Shown: positions 37,009 to 46,220 of the stretch, one piece after another
Position numbering within the stretch: the stretch's first letter is position 1
How the letters are laid out: every line of letters starts with the position of its first letter
Assembly (NCBI RefSeq): GCF_003696315.1
Contig: NZ_RFFN01000007.1
Span: 62,001-126,000, forward strand
DNA length: 64,000 nucleotides
Reading direction: 5' to 3'
From: Pseudomonas songnenensis
Lineage (GTDB): Bacteria > Pseudomonadota > Gammaproteobacteria > Pseudomonadales > Pseudomonadaceae
Translations under genes and position numbers: made by a program
Notes under the pieces: generated by a model
The model's database searches: none
What the model was told of the DNA's origin: nothing
Seen by the model: only the letters and a program-made list of their open reading frames with translations

Positions 37009-37812
37009 TCAGGCGTCCAGCGACGGACCGATGAGTTCGCTCAGCTGCCGATACACGCCCGGCGCCGCCACCAGATAGGGGTTGCCCCTGAGCAAGCCAT
37101 CATTACGGAAGAAGTCGTTGCGCAGGCCGCCTGCCTCGGCCACCAGCACCAGCCCGGCAAGGCAATCCCAGCTCTTGAGTTCGGTTTCGTAGTAGCCGAT
37201 CAAGCGCCCTGCAGCGACATAGGCGGTCATCAGTGCGCCAGAGCCGTTGCGGATGAACATGCCGCCTTCGGCCAGGAGTTTTTCCAGAAACGGAATGAAG
37301 TGCTCCTTGCCGCGCGGGTGGAAGGTACCGGCGCCGGTCAGCCCCTCGCGCACATGGGTCGCGGCGCTGGCCTTGAGCCGGGTCTGGTTGACGTACGCGC
37401 CACGGCCCACGCAACCGTGAAACAGCTCGTCATGGTTGGGATCGGCAATCGCGCCGATATGGGGCTCGCCGTCGATCAGAAGGCCGATGGAGACGCACCA
37501 GTTGTGCAAACCGTTGACGAAGCAGGCCGTACCGTCGATGGGGTCGATGACCCAGACGCAGCGCGCCTTGAGATCGGCCGAACCGCTCTCCTCGCCGAGG
37601 AAGCCGTCCTGCGGGAACTGCTCGGCCAGCCGTGCGCGAATGAAATCCTCGATGCCTTTGTCAGCAATGCTGACCACATCCTGCTGGTCGCTGCCCTTGT
37701 GCTCGACGTCCAGCGTCTCGCGCTGGCGGTAGTAGTCCATGCCGAGCTGCGCAGCCTCCAGCGCAAGGCGCTTGGCACAGGCATAGCGGGCATCGATGTC
37801 GAGGTTGCTCAT
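37009..37812 (-). CDS. Inositol monophosphatase family protein
   Basis: A 267-residue Mg2+-dependent phosphatase of the IMPase/FIG superfamily. Metal site residues are visible in LGEES, VIDPIDGTACFVNG and KSWDCLAG. The members include inositol monophosphatase, histidinol-phosphatase HisN and CysQ-like nucleotidases; the sequence does not decide which substrate applies. Start at ATG 37812. The gene is alone, upstream of the small hypothetical protein in the same direction. Confidence 0.9.
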   Translation of the reverse strand: MSNLDIDARYACAKRLALEAAQLGMDYYRQRETLDVEHKGSDQQDVVSIADKGIEDFIRARLAEQFPQDGFLGEESGSADLKARCVWVIDPIDGTACFVNGLHNWCVSIGLLIDGEPHIGAIADPNHDELFHGCVGRGAYVNQTRLKASAATHVREGLTGAGTFHPRGKEHFIPFLEKLLAEGGMFIRNGSGALMTAYVAAGRLIGYYETELKSWDCLAGLVLVAEAGGLRNDFFRNDGLLRGNPYLVAAPGVYRQLSELIGPSLDA

Positions 37813-37902
37813 GGTGCGGTTCCCAGGCAAAAAAGCGGCATTCTAGACAGGCGTGGCGTGCAGCACGAGGGCAGCGGGCGCTCCCGCCACCGGCAGCACG
37901 CT

Positions 37903-38037
37903 TCAGCCAACGACGCCGGGCTGGGTCGGGTAGTTTCCCAGCATGGCAGGGCCGCACTCGCCCACGCAGCGCAGGCTCTGGTTGTCGCTGACGGGATGCC
38001 CCTGACGTGTCGTGAGGGTTCGGCGTTCTTCGGTCAT
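37903..38037 (-). CDS. 44-aa ORF resembling the catalase N-terminus
   Basis: A short ORF with GGAG 5 bases before ATG. Its protein begins [20 protein letters not shown] and continues [17 protein letters not shown]. The LTTxxGxPVxDNQ block and the following xxxGxxGPxxL pattern match the first 30 residues of clade catalases (LTTxxGxPVxDNQ...GPRGPxLLQDY). The frame then stops, and no catalase body follows. It is either a remnant left by deletion of a catalase gene or a small gene in its own right; the ribosome site is intact. Confidence 0.5.
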   Translation of the reverse strand: MTEERRTLTTRQGHPVSDNQSLRCVGECGPAMLGNYPTQPGVVG

Positions 38038-38219
38038 GACAACTCCGCTTCGGTACCTTGGAAATCTTTAGGTTCCTCGGCGGCGAGCGCGTTCGCTCTG
38101 ATGCTGCCGTGTCTGACGAGCGTTGTCCGCACCAGAGCAGACGCTGCAGCCGCGACGAATCAGGCAGCCGGCGGTCCTATCTGCGAGCCACGGCTCACCC
38201 ACGCAGACAGGAGATTCCC

Positions 38220-38615
38220 ATGGGCTTGTTCAACTCGATACTGGAAAAGATCGGCCTCGGCCAGGCGCACGCCGCGCCGGATTCCACCGCACCCACCACG
38301 CCTCCAGAAGCCTCGACAGGCGGCGCCGGGGCGCTCGCCACACCGGCCGTGGATCAGGTGGACGTCGCCGCCAAGCTCGACGGCATGGCGCACAACCACC
38401 CCGAAAAACTCAACTGGCGCACCTCCATCGTCGATCTGCTGAAATTGCTCGGCCTGGACAGCAGCCTGACGGCGCGCAAGGAGCTGGCGAGCGAACTGGG
38501 TTGCCCAGCCGACAAGATGACCGACTCGGCACAGATGAACATGTGGCTGCACAAGACAGTGCTGAACAAGCTGGCCGACAACGGTGGCAACGTCCCGGCC
38601 GATCTGCTGGATTGA
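38220..38615 (+). CDS. DUF3597 domain protein (copy 2)
   Basis: A 131-residue paralogue of the gene at 35347. MGLFNSILEKIGLGQ is followed by a shorter Ala/Pro linker and the same domain (VDVAAKLDGMAHNHPEKLNWRTSIVDLLKLLGLDSS, QMNMWLHKTVLNKLADNGGNVPADLLD). AGGAG lies 5 bases before ATG 38220. Function unknown. Two copies within 3 kb suggest local duplication. Confidence 0.85.
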   Translation: MGLFNSILEKIGLGQAHAAPDSTAPTTPPEASTGGAGALATPAVDQVDVAAKLDGMAHNHPEKLNWRTSIVDLLKLLGLDSSLTARKELASELGCPADKMTDSAQMNMWLHKTVLNKLADNGGNVPADLLD

Positions 38616-38667
38616 ACTGCGCGCAATCGGCCTCGGGCTGCGGCGCTTGCCGCAGCCCGGGGGGCCA

Positions 38668-38904
38668 TCAGTGCTCGTGCATGCGCACGTTCAGCTCGTC
38701 GACGATGGGCGCCCACTCCGCATCCTCGGCCCACTCGTCGCGTAGCAGCGCACGCTGCGAGTCGTTCCAGACCGGGGCGTCAGCCAGCCGGACGTCTTCC
38801 GGCAAGCGCCCGTGCTTGCCGATGAACGCATCGATACTGGCAGGATCGGACGCCAGACCAAGCTGCTCGAACAGGGTGCCAAGATCTTTGTTAGGTAATT
38901 CCAT
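38668..38904 (-). CDS. DUF2789 domain protein
   Basis: A 78-residue small protein: MELPNKDLGTLFEQLGLASD, ASIDAFIGKHGRLPEDVRLADAPVWNDSQRALLRDEWAEDAEWAPIVDELNVRM, interrupted here only for citation. This is the standard DUF2789 sequence and length. The family is restricted mainly to gammaproteobacteria and has no assigned function. It converges with the DUF3597 gene. Confidence 0.88.
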   Translation of the reverse strand: MELPNKDLGTLFEQLGLASDPASIDAFIGKHGRLPEDVRLADAPVWNDSQRALLRDEWAEDAEWAPIVDELNVRMHEH

Positions 38905-39025
38905 GGTGCTCTCCCAGGGGCTCGTTAAACGGCCGAAAGGCGCATCGCGCGCGTTCCGCTACTTGCCTATTCAGAGGTCCGCCGGCTCAGTACAGTTCCG
39001 CCTGGCCCTACGAGGAATGCACCGC

Positions 39026-39958
39026 ATGGACATACTGCTTAGCGGCAGCTTCGACGATGCCGAGCGTGACGCCTGGCGCGCCGAACTGCAGGACGCCCTG
39101 CCCGAGGCCCGTTGGCACCTGACCGCAACGCCGGAGAATGCCGGCCTGATCACAGCGGCGGTGGTCGCCAATCCCCTGCCGGGCTCGCTGCAAGGGCTGC
39201 CCAATCTGCGCCTGATCCAGTCGTTGTGGGCCGGGGTGGACCGCCTGCTGAACGATCCGACCCTGCCCGACGTGCCGGTGGCACGCATGGTCGATCCCGC
39301 CATGAGTGCGGCCATGGCTGAAACCGCGCTGTGGGCGACGCTCTCGCTGCACCGGCGCTTCTACGCCTACGCGCAGCAACAGCACGCGCGCGAATGGCAG
39401 CAGCTGCCACAACGACGTGCCGATGAGATCCAGGTGACGCTGCTCGGCACGGGGCAGATGGGCCGAGCCTGTGCCATGCGCCTGCTCGCCTTGGGCTACC
39501 GGATGACAGGCTGGAATCTGCGCGGCGGTACGCTTGAGGGGCTGCCACTCGAACACGGCATGGACGCGCTCTGGCCGCTACTCGCCCGTAGCGACATCGT
39601 GATCAACCTGCTGCCCTTGACTGCACAGACCAGCGAGCTGCTGGATCAACGCTTCTTCAATGCCCTGCGTCCCGGCGCCGGGCTGGTCAACCTGGCACGC
39701 GGCGGGCATCTGGTCGAGGCGGATCTGCTGCGGGCACTGGCCAGCGCCCAGGTCAGCCATGCCGTGCTGGACGTGTTCCGCAACGAGCCGCTGCCGTCGG
39801 ACCATCCCTTCTGGAGCCATCCGCAGGTAACCGTGCTCCCGCACGTGGCTGCTGCAACGGACATGCGCAGCGCCGCACGGATCGTCGTGCAGAACCTGAG
39901 AGCGCTACGTGATGCCCAGCCGTTGAGTGACCTGGTGGAACGCAGCCGCGGCTATTGA
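39026..39958 (+). CDS. ghrA: Glyoxylate/hydroxypyruvate reductase A
   Basis: A 310-residue D-isomer-specific 2-hydroxyacid dehydrogenase, the same length as E. coli GhrA (312). The NAD(P) motif is LLGTGQMGRACAMRLLALGY, and the catalytic Arg (NLARGGHLVE), Glu (VFRNEPLP) and His (LPHVAAATD) are in place. It reduces glyoxylate and hydroxypyruvate with NADPH. Start ATG 39026 lies 9 bases after AGGA; the ATG at 39017 overlaps the ribosome site. Confidence 0.88.
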   Translation: MDILLSGSFDDAERDAWRAELQDALPEARWHLTATPENAGLITAAVVANPLPGSLQGLPNLRLIQSLWAGVDRLLNDPTLPDVPVARMVDPAMSAAMAETALWATLSLHRRFYAYAQQQHAREWQQLPQRRADEIQVTLLGTGQMGRACAMRLLALGYRMTGWNLRGGTLEGLPLEHGMDALWPLLARSDIVINLLPLTAQTSELLDQRFFNALRPGAGLVNLARGGHLVEADLLRALASAQVSHAVLDVFRNEPLPSDHPFWSHPQVTVLPHVAAATDMRSAARIVVQNLRALRDAQPLSDLVERSRGY

Positions 39959-39992
39959 AGCGCGGCTGCGGGGCCAGACGCGACCGAGTGCT

Positions 39993-41201
39993 TCAATCCT
40001 GGCTCAGTGCGCCGATCCGGTGAATGGAGAGGTCCGCGCCGTTGAATTCCTCTTCCTGGCTCAAGCGTATGCCTGTGGTCACCTTCAGCAAGCCGTAGAC
40101 GCCGAAGCCGCCCAGCAGCGCCACCAGCATGCCCAGGCCGCTGCCGATCACCTGGCTGATCAGGCTCACCCCACCCAGCCCGCCCAGTGCCGCCTGACCG
40201 AAGATTCCACAGGCCACCCCGCCCCAGATCCCGCACAAGCCATGCAATGGCCATACACCCAGCACATCGTCGATCTTCCAGCGGTTCTGCGTGGCGGTGA
40301 ACGCCCAGACGAACAGCGCGCCTGCGATCGCACCGGTGGCCAACGCGCCGACAGGATGCATCAGGTCGGAACCGGCACAGACCGCCACCAGCCCGGCCAG
40401 CGGCCCATTGTGCAGGAAGCCCGGGTCGTTGCGCCCGGCCAGCCATGCCGCGGCGGTTCCGCCAACCATCGCCATCAACGAGTTGACCGCCACCAGCCCG
40501 CTGATGCCTTCGATGGATTGCGCGCTCATCACGTTGAAGCCGAACCAGCCTACGATAAGAATCCACGAGCCCAACGCGAGGAACGGAATGTTCGACGGCG
40601 CGAACGCCACCAGTCTGCCGTCCCGATAACGACCGTTGCGCCGCCCCAGCAGGACCACCGCACCGAAGGCCAGCCATCCACCCATGGCGTGCACCACCAC
40701 GGAGCCGGCGAAGTCATGGAACGATGCACCGAACCGGTGCTCGAGCCAGGCCTGAAGGCCGAAATTGCCGTTCCAGATCAGCCCTTCGAAGAACGGATAG
40801 ACGAACGCGACGATCAGCAGCGTTGCACATAGCTGCGGACCGAAACGCGCGCGCTCGGCGATGCCACCGGAAATGATCGCCGGAATGGCCGCGGCGAACG
40901 TCAATAGGAAGAAGAACTTCACCAGCGCGTAGCCATGGTCCAGCACCAGCTGATCCGCTGGCTGCATGAAGGTGACGCCGTAGGCGACCCAGTAACCAAT
41001 GAAGAAATACGCCAGGGTGGATACGGCGAAATCGGTGATGATTTTCGACAGGGCATTGACCTGATTCTTCAGGCGCACCGTGCCGACTTCGAGAAAGGCA
41101 AAGCCGGCGTGCATGGCCAGCACCATCACAGCGCCAATCAGGATGAACAGGGTATTGGAGCCGTGAACCAGGGTTTGCACGGCACTGTCGAGGTTTTCCA
41201 T
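39993..41201 (-). CDS. amt: Ammonium transporter (Amt family)
   Basis: A 402-residue eleven-helix ammonium channel. Conserved features: AFLEVGTVRLKNQVNALSKI, FFLLTFAAAIPAIISGGIAERARF, the first pore His in DFAGSVVVHAMGGW and the second in LGVWPLHGLCGIWGG. It has no signal peptide and no linked glnK, unlike the amtB-glnK operon of most proteobacteria, so it is probably a second Amt with its own control. The 280-bp region upstream has an AT-rich stretch near 41342-41380. Confidence 0.93.
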   Translation of the reverse strand: MENLDSAVQTLVHGSNTLFILIGAVMVLAMHAGFAFLEVGTVRLKNQVNALSKIITDFAVSTLAYFFIGYWVAYGVTFMQPADQLVLDHGYALVKFFFLLTFAAAIPAIISGGIAERARFGPQLCATLLIVAFVYPFFEGLIWNGNFGLQAWLEHRFGASFHDFAGSVVVHAMGGWLAFGAVVLLGRRNGRYRDGRLVAFAPSNIPFLALGSWILIVGWFGFNVMSAQSIEGISGLVAVNSLMAMVGGTAAAWLAGRNDPGFLHNGPLAGLVAVCAGSDLMHPVGALATGAIAGALFVWAFTATQNRWKIDDVLGVWPLHGLCGIWGGVACGIFGQAALGGLGGVSLISQVIGSGLGMLVALLGGFGVYGLLKVTTGIRLSQEEEFNGADLSIHRIGALSQD

Positions 41202-41481
41202 GGATGACTACAGCCTCAGCGGGTACTACGCACCAAAACGGTAACCACGACCCGGCGCACGCACCGAGATGCATCACTGCGCCATGACTGATTACCATCA
41301 CCTGCAGCCGACGGTCGCTTCGAGCATGCCGCCCGAGCGTCGTTAATCCTTTGTAATCAATAGATTATGGATTTTACCGGTTTCCCGCCGTGCGCCATTG
41401 CGGGGCTTGCACGACGACTGCTGCACCAAGCGATAGCAATGCCCGTACCAATCCTGGTTACAGCCCTGGTGCAGCGCACGG

Positions 41482-42978
41482 TCAGAGTGCGGACAGTGCG
41501 CGGTACTCGTCCTGGGCGAGCTGGTCGGTCATACCGCTGATGTAGTCCTGCAGCATCCGGTTGCGGTAGTAGAACTCCCACAGTGGCCAATCGGCCGCTT
41601 GCTCGCCGTGGTCCTTGAGGGCTTCGTGATAGGCCTTGACCAGCTGGTTGGGCAGACGCCGCGCAAGCATCTGCAGGTGGGGTTCGCTGCGGCAGGTGCC
41701 GAGGGTAAGAGCATCGAATACCGTTGCCGGCACGCGCAACAGCGGCGCATAGAACTCCAGCAGGCCCTGGAGAATGCGATAGCCCTGCAACTGCAGCGTC
41801 TCGACCTCGCGGTGGCAGAACACCTTGTCCATCGCGACATCCTTGAAAGTCTGCACGATGGCGTTGGCCAGGCTGTCGTCCTCCAGCAACGCACGGTCGA
41901 GGGTGCCGTGATAGACGGCCTCGATGTTGTCGACGAATTGCCGCGCAGCATGCTGAACCAGCGGATGGACCAGGCTCACCCGCAGCCAGATGAAGAACTC
42001 GCCAGCCTTGTTGATCGGCTCCTTGTGCGCCCGCTCAAGCGCGTAGTTGACCATGGTGCGGAAGCTGCGCTCCGGCCCCGGCACCGGCGCATCCACCGAA
42101 CCATGCAGGGCGAACTTGTCGAGCAACAGCTTCGCCAGCTGTTCGATGCTGAAAATGCCCTTCTCCACCGAATCCTCGATATCGGCCAGGCAATAGGCGA
42201 TGTCATCGGCGGCTTCCATCACGTACGCCAGCGGGTGACGGGTGCACGGCTGCATGTCGAGCGTGGCCTGCAAGGTACGCACGAAGGGTTCCTCGGACAG
42301 GTAGAAACCGGGTTTTTTCAGCAGATAGGCGCCAGGCGTCCCCTTCGCCGGCCTGGCCTGATAGGCAGGACGAACGTATTTGAGCAGGCCGGCGGTCTGC
42401 GTGAAGGTCAGGTTCAGCCGCTGCAGCGAAACCACCAACCGAACCGCCTGGGCGTTGCCTTCGAAGTGCTTGAGGTCGACCAGCATCCGTTTGCGCAATT
42501 CGGCGTCGCCCTGCCCCGGCGTCACAGCGGCAGTGAACAGCGCGTCGAGGTGACGCACGAACCACTCGCCGATGGCGTACTCACCAAAATGGCCGAACGG
42601 CGGATTGCCGATGTCGTGCATCAGGCAGGTCATTTCGACCAGGCTCTGCAGTGCTGGCTCAAGCCCGTCCAGGCCAAACTCGGCAGCCCTGTCGCCAAGC
42701 TGCTTGTAGAGCGTGCGGACGATGAAGCGGCCGGTCTGCTGCACTTCCAGCGAGTGCGTCAGCCGGCTGCGTACCGCGGCATTGCGCTCCAGCGGGAAGA
42801 CCTGGGTCTTCTGCTGCAGGCGACGCACCGCGGCAGAGTTGATGATGCGCCCGCGGTCGCTCTCCAGTTGGTCCAACAGGGCGTCGAGGTTGCCGTCGCT
42901 GGCCCGCTGGCCTGCCTCACCCTTGCCATAGGGGCGCTGGCGGGAGATTTTGTGCTTGAAGTTCACGGACACCGGCAT
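41482..42978 (-). CDS. dgt: Deoxyguanosinetriphosphate triphosphohydrolase-like protein
   Basis: A 498-residue HD-domain dNTP triphosphohydrolase, the length of the Pseudomonas dGTPase. The metal-binding histidine/aspartate set is seen in RLTHSLEVQQTG, MTCLMHDIGNPPFGHFGEYA and VMEAADDIAYCLADIEDSVEKG. It hydrolyses dGTP (and possibly other dNTPs) to the nucleoside and triphosphate. This controls nucleotide pools and can limit phage replication. Confidence 0.92.
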   Translation of the reverse strand: MPVSVNFKHKISRQRPYGKGEAGQRASDGNLDALLDQLESDRGRIINSAAVRRLQQKTQVFPLERNAAVRSRLTHSLEVQQTGRFIVRTLYKQLGDRAAEFGLDGLEPALQSLVEMTCLMHDIGNPPFGHFGEYAIGEWFVRHLDALFTAAVTPGQGDAELRKRMLVDLKHFEGNAQAVRLVVSLQRLNLTFTQTAGLLKYVRPAYQARPAKGTPGAYLLKKPGFYLSEEPFVRTLQATLDMQPCTRHPLAYVMEAADDIAYCLADIEDSVEKGIFSIEQLAKLLLDKFALHGSVDAPVPGPERSFRTMVNYALERAHKEPINKAGEFFIWLRVSLVHPLVQHAARQFVDNIEAVYHGTLDRALLEDDSLANAIVQTFKDVAMDKVFCHREVETLQLQGYRILQGLLEFYAPLLRVPATVFDALTLGTCRSEPHLQMLARRLPNQLVKAYHEALKDHGEQAADWPLWEFYYRNRMLQDYISGMTDQLAQDEYRALSAL

Positions 42979-43086
42979 GCATCGTTCTCGCGGCGCTAAA
43001 AATATGAGCCATCGAGCCTAACGCGAGCGTTGCGGGTTTACCATCGCCGCCCCTTTCATCGCCAAGCACGGCGACGGAGACGATTC

Positions 43087-43284
43087 GTGAGTCGAGCAGC
43101 TTTTCATCAGAACAACGCCGAGCGCGCCCGCGCCGAAGCCCAACGGCTGTTGGACCAGCAAGCGGCCCTTGGCTCGCGCTGGCTGGCCTGGGTCGCCACC
43201 GAGCTGTATCAGCTCAGCCCGCCGGAATATACCGCGATGGTGCGTCGCGAACTGGAACGGCTGAACCAGGCACAGCAGCCTTGA
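43087..43284 (+). CDS. Small conserved hypothetical protein (65 aa)
   Basis: GTG-started ORF with GGAG 7 bases upstream. It is helical and charged (ERARAEAQRLLDQQAALGSRWLAWVATELYQLSPPEYTAMVRRELERL without hydrophobic segments). It overlaps the start of the MOSC gene by 4 bases (TTGA), so the two are probably translated from one message. No function known. Confidence 0.75.
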   Translation: MSRAAFHQNNAERARAEAQRLLDQQAALGSRWLAWVATELYQLSPPEYTAMVRRELERLNQAQQP

Positions 43285-43994
43285 GCGAGCGCTTTGCGAC
43301 CACCCCGCTGCATTCCTGGGCGGTCAGCGGTCCGCTGCTGTGCGAGCGGTTTTCGTCACTACCCGGCAGTAGCAAGGCCACCGCCATGGACAAGCGGACA
43401 AGCACGGGCCCGCTCTGGCTCGGAATGACCGGTTTGCAGGGTGATCGGGTTGCCGACCAGCGCTTTCACGCAGGCCCGGATCGCACGCTCTGTCATTATC
43501 CGACGCAGCATTACGTTTACTGGGCCCAACGCTTCCCGCAGTTGCGCACACGGCTTGCTCTAGGCGCCTTCGGCGAAAACCTGGGCGGCGAACAGCTTGA
43601 TGAGCATCAGGTATGCATCGGCGACCGGCTGCGCTGGGGCGACGCGCTCATAGAACTGAGCCAGCCGCGCTCGCCCTGCGTCAGGCTGGACAACCGGCAC
43701 GGCTTGCGTGGCCTGGCACGGCAGCTGTCGGCGAGCGGTCGTACCGGCTGGCTGTACCGGACCCTCGAGGAAGGAACAGTGCACCCGGGCGACAGCTTGC
43801 AACTGCTAGAACGGCCATACCCCGCCATCAGCGTCGCGCATGTCTGGCATTGCTTTCTCGATCCGATGCTGGCGGATGAAACACTGCTGCAACTGGCCGA
43901 GCTGCCACGCCTTGCCACGCACTATCGGACGATATTCCGCCAGCGCTACGACGCTCGCCGCGGCCAGCGAGACCAGCGCAGCCTGTTCGACTGA
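43281..43994 (+). CDS. MOSC domain protein (YiiM-like)
   Basis: A 237-residue molybdenum-cofactor sulfurase C-terminal (MOSC) domain protein. Family blocks: GLQGDRVADQRFHAGPDRTLCHYP, GAFGENLGGEQLDEHQVCIGDRLRWGDALIELSQPRSPCVRLD, with the conserved cysteine. YiiM-type proteins act in detoxification of N-hydroxylated bases with molybdopterin. Start TTG 43281 overlaps the upstream stop. A later start would remove little of the domain. Confidence 0.87.
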   Translation: MSERFATTPLHSWAVSGPLLCERFSSLPGSSKATAMDKRTSTGPLWLGMTGLQGDRVADQRFHAGPDRTLCHYPTQHYVYWAQRFPQLRTRLALGAFGENLGGEQLDEHQVCIGDRLRWGDALIELSQPRSPCVRLDNRHGLRGLARQLSASGRTGWLYRTLEEGTVHPGDSLQLLERPYPAISVAHVWHCFLDPMLADETLLQLAELPRLATHYRTIFRQRYDARRGQRDQRSLFD

Positions 43995-44149
43995 GCCCAG
44001 GACAAAGCATTACGTGCATTGCAGCGCAGCAGTGCCATACTGCAGCGGTCACGGAAGACACCAGACCGAAACAGACGCCGCTCCACCAGCGGCAGCCAGG
44101 TCTGCAAGCATCAGGAACCTGTCCAGCCGCGCAATCAGAGGTGAACACC

Positions 44150-44284
44150 ATGAGCAAGGGAATGGACGCGAAAAAGAGTGGCAAGAAAAAGCCGATGAAA
44201 ACGGCTCAAGAGAAACGTATGGCAAAGCGCGACAAGAAGGGTGGCTCCACCACGCTGCTCGGCGCTCACGCCGCCACCCATTGA
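44150..44284 (+). CDS. Small lysine-rich protein (44 aa)
   Basis: An ORF of 44 residues, MSKGMDAKKSGKKKPMKTAQ onward, with about one third lysine and arginine and a short neutral C-terminus (GSTTLLGAHAATH). GAGGTG precedes the ATG and a strong hairpin follows the stop. Similar short basic proteins with MSKGMDxKK starts are known in pseudomonads as hypothetical proteins; nucleic-acid or ribosome binding would be a guess from charge. Confidence 0.75.
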   Translation: MSKGMDAKKSGKKKPMKTAQEKRMAKRDKKGGSTTLLGAHAATH

Positions 44285-44298
44285 AGCCAGTTACTGCT

Positions 44299-44321
44299 AC
44301 GCCCGGTCTGACGCCGGGCGT
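44299..44321. terminator. Bidirectional terminator hairpin
   Basis: ACGCCCGG (44299-44306) pairs with CCGGGCGT (44314-44321), 7-base loop, followed by TT. It lies 14 bp after the lysine-rich gene and at the end of the convergent EamA gene, so it likely serves both. Confidence 0.7.
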
Positions 44322-44322
44322 T

Positions 44323-45207
44323 TCAGGCCTTGGCAAGGCGCAGCCGGCCCAATAGCCAGCCGCCGCAGACATTCACAGCCAGCCCTATCATCACCAGCAA
44401 CGCCCCGCCCAACTGCCACGTCCCCAGCCGCTCGCCCAGCAGCACACTGGCCGAAGTCAGCCCGACTACCGGCACCAGCAGCGAAAATGGCGCCACCTGA
44501 TTCGCCGGATAGCGCGACAACAGGCGACTCCACAGGCCATAGCCAAGAATCGTCGCACCGAAGGCCAGGTATGCGAGCACCAGAATCGTCTGCCAGCCGA
44601 TGCCGCGCAGCGCCGTCTCGATCACCTGCGGCCCCTCGAGCCATAGCGACAGCGCCAGAAAGGGCAATGGCGGCACCAGACTGCCCCAGACCACAAGACC
44701 GACGAGATTCACCTTGCCGACCTTGCGCGTGACGATGTTGCCCAGCGCCCACATGGACGCCGCACAGATAGTCAGCACGAACCCGCTCAAGGTCATGCCC
44801 AGCCCGCTTTGCGCGCCGATCAGCGCCAGGCCGCAGGCCGCTATGACCAGGCCCAGCAGGTTGGCTGCGCGTATCCGCTCGCCGAGAAGCATTGCGGCGA
44901 AGAACAACGTGAAGAACGCCTGTGACTGCAGCACAAGCGACGCCAGCCCTGCCGGCATGCCGTACTTCATGGCAGTGAACAGGAAGGCGAACTGCCCCAG
45001 CGAAATGGTCAGCCCGTACGCCAGCATCCAGCGCAATGGCACTTGCGGCCGTTTGATGAAGAACACTGCCGGCACCGCCGCCAGCAGGAAGCGCAGCGCC
45101 CCAAGCAGCATCGGCGGCACATCATCCAGGCCGATCATGATGACCACGAAGTTCATGCCCCAGACGATGATGACAACCAACGCAAGCAGCAGGTCCCGAG
45201 GCGACAT
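44323..45207 (-). CDS. EamA family (DMT superfamily) transporter
   Basis: A 294-residue inner-membrane protein with ten helices in two EamA repeats (IIVWGMNFVVIMIGLDDVPPMLLGALRFLLAA; GNIVTRKVGKVNLVGLVVWGSL). It is most like the YedA/RhtA-type exporters of amino acids and metabolites; the substrate is unknown. Start at ATG 45207 (AAGGTG 8 bases upstream); upstream in-frame sequence does not resemble the family. Confidence 0.9.
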   Translation of the reverse strand: MSPRDLLLALVVIIVWGMNFVVIMIGLDDVPPMLLGALRFLLAAVPAVFFIKRPQVPLRWMLAYGLTISLGQFAFLFTAMKYGMPAGLASLVLQSQAFFTLFFAAMLLGERIRAANLLGLVIAACGLALIGAQSGLGMTLSGFVLTICAASMWALGNIVTRKVGKVNLVGLVVWGSLVPPLPFLALSLWLEGPQVIETALRGIGWQTILVLAYLAFGATILGYGLWSRLLSRYPANQVAPFSLLVPVVGLTSASVLLGERLGTWQLGGALLVMIGLAVNVCGGWLLGRLRLAKA

Positions 45208-45423
45208 GGCGACGCACCTTGTTACGCAAAGGTCCATTAGAGCTTCGACCGCTATCGAACAGTCCATACAGTCGCAACCCAATTGAGCGGCACAGTCGCC
45301 ATCGCACCGCCGATCGGACCGTAACGCGACCCGCTGCCCGGCTTGCCCACCACCCGGCGACGAAACCCGTATGGACGCTATAGAATCCGCGCCTGGTTTC
45401 ATCACATTTCGACGGGGACGAGC

Positions 45424-46122
45424 ATGGGCGCACAGTGGAAAGCGAAGCATAAGGAAGCGGCGGCGAACGCCAAGGGCAGGATCTTCGGCAAGCTGTCGAA
45501 GGAAATCATGATCGCAGCCCGCAGCGGTGCCGACCCCGACATGAATCCGCGTCTGCGCCTGGTTGTCGAACAAGCCAAGAAGGCCTCGATGCCCAAGGAC
45601 ACCCTCGAGCGCGCCATCAAGAAAGGGGCCGGCCTCAGCGGTGAAGTGGTTCATTACGAGCGCACCCTCTACGAAGGCTTCGCTCCGCACCAGGTGCCGC
45701 TGATCGTTGAATGCCTGACCGACAACGTGAACCGTACCGTCGCCGAGATCCGCGTACTGTTCCGCAAGGGCCAGCTGGGCTCCTCCGGCTCGGTGAGCTG
45801 GGACTTCGACCATGTCGGCATGATCGAGGCAGCTCCTCAGGGCGACGCCGACGCCGAAATGGCCGCCATCGAGGCCGGGGCCCAGGATTTCGAAGCGGCA
45901 GATGACGGTGCCACGCTGTTCATCACCGAACCGACCGATCTCGACGCCGTCTGCAAGGCGCTGCCGGAGTTCGGCTTTACGGTGCAGTCGGCACAACTGG
46001 GTTATCGCCCGAAGAACCCGGTCAGCCTGTCCGGCGCGGAGCTCGAAGAAGTCGAAGCCTTCCTCGAAGCCATCGATGCCCACGACGACGTGCAGAACGT
46101 CTATGTCGGCCTGGCTGGCTGA
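45424..46122 (+). CDS. YebC/PmpR-family protein (YeeN-like)
   Basis: A 232-residue YebC/TACO1-family protein. [93 protein letters not shown] and [11 protein letters not shown] are characteristic. It lacks the MAGHSKWANIKHRK start of the canonical Pseudomonas PmpR and so is the second, YeeN-like paralogue. Family proteins are DNA-binding regulators or ribosome-associated factors that help translate difficult sequences. Confidence 0.88.
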   Translation: MGAQWKAKHKEAAANAKGRIFGKLSKEIMIAARSGADPDMNPRLRLVVEQAKKASMPKDTLERAIKKGAGLSGEVVHYERTLYEGFAPHQVPLIVECLTDNVNRTVAEIRVLFRKGQLGSSGSVSWDFDHVGMIEAAPQGDADAEMAAIEAGAQDFEAADDGATLFITEPTDLDAVCKALPEFGFTVQSAQLGYRPKNPVSLSGAELEEVEAFLEAIDAHDDVQNVYVGLAG

Positions 46123-46220
46123 CCGCCATCGGCTTAACTGAGGCTGTTCCTGCCCCACTCGTTGTGACGGGCAAACGGGAACGGCCTCTGAAGAACAACG
46201 TGATCCGGCGAGGATTGACG

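Noticed and set aside
38123-39958. 611-codon plus-strand frame running into ghrA
   Set aside because: The first 300 codons overlap the DUF3597 gene and the antisense DUF2789 gene in a different frame and have low-complexity composition. The true start of ghrA is at 39026.
41268-41288. Possible sigma-54 promoter upstream of amt
   Set aside because: On the minus strand TGG and TGC elements occur, but the GG and GC pairs are 9 bases apart where the consensus needs 10.
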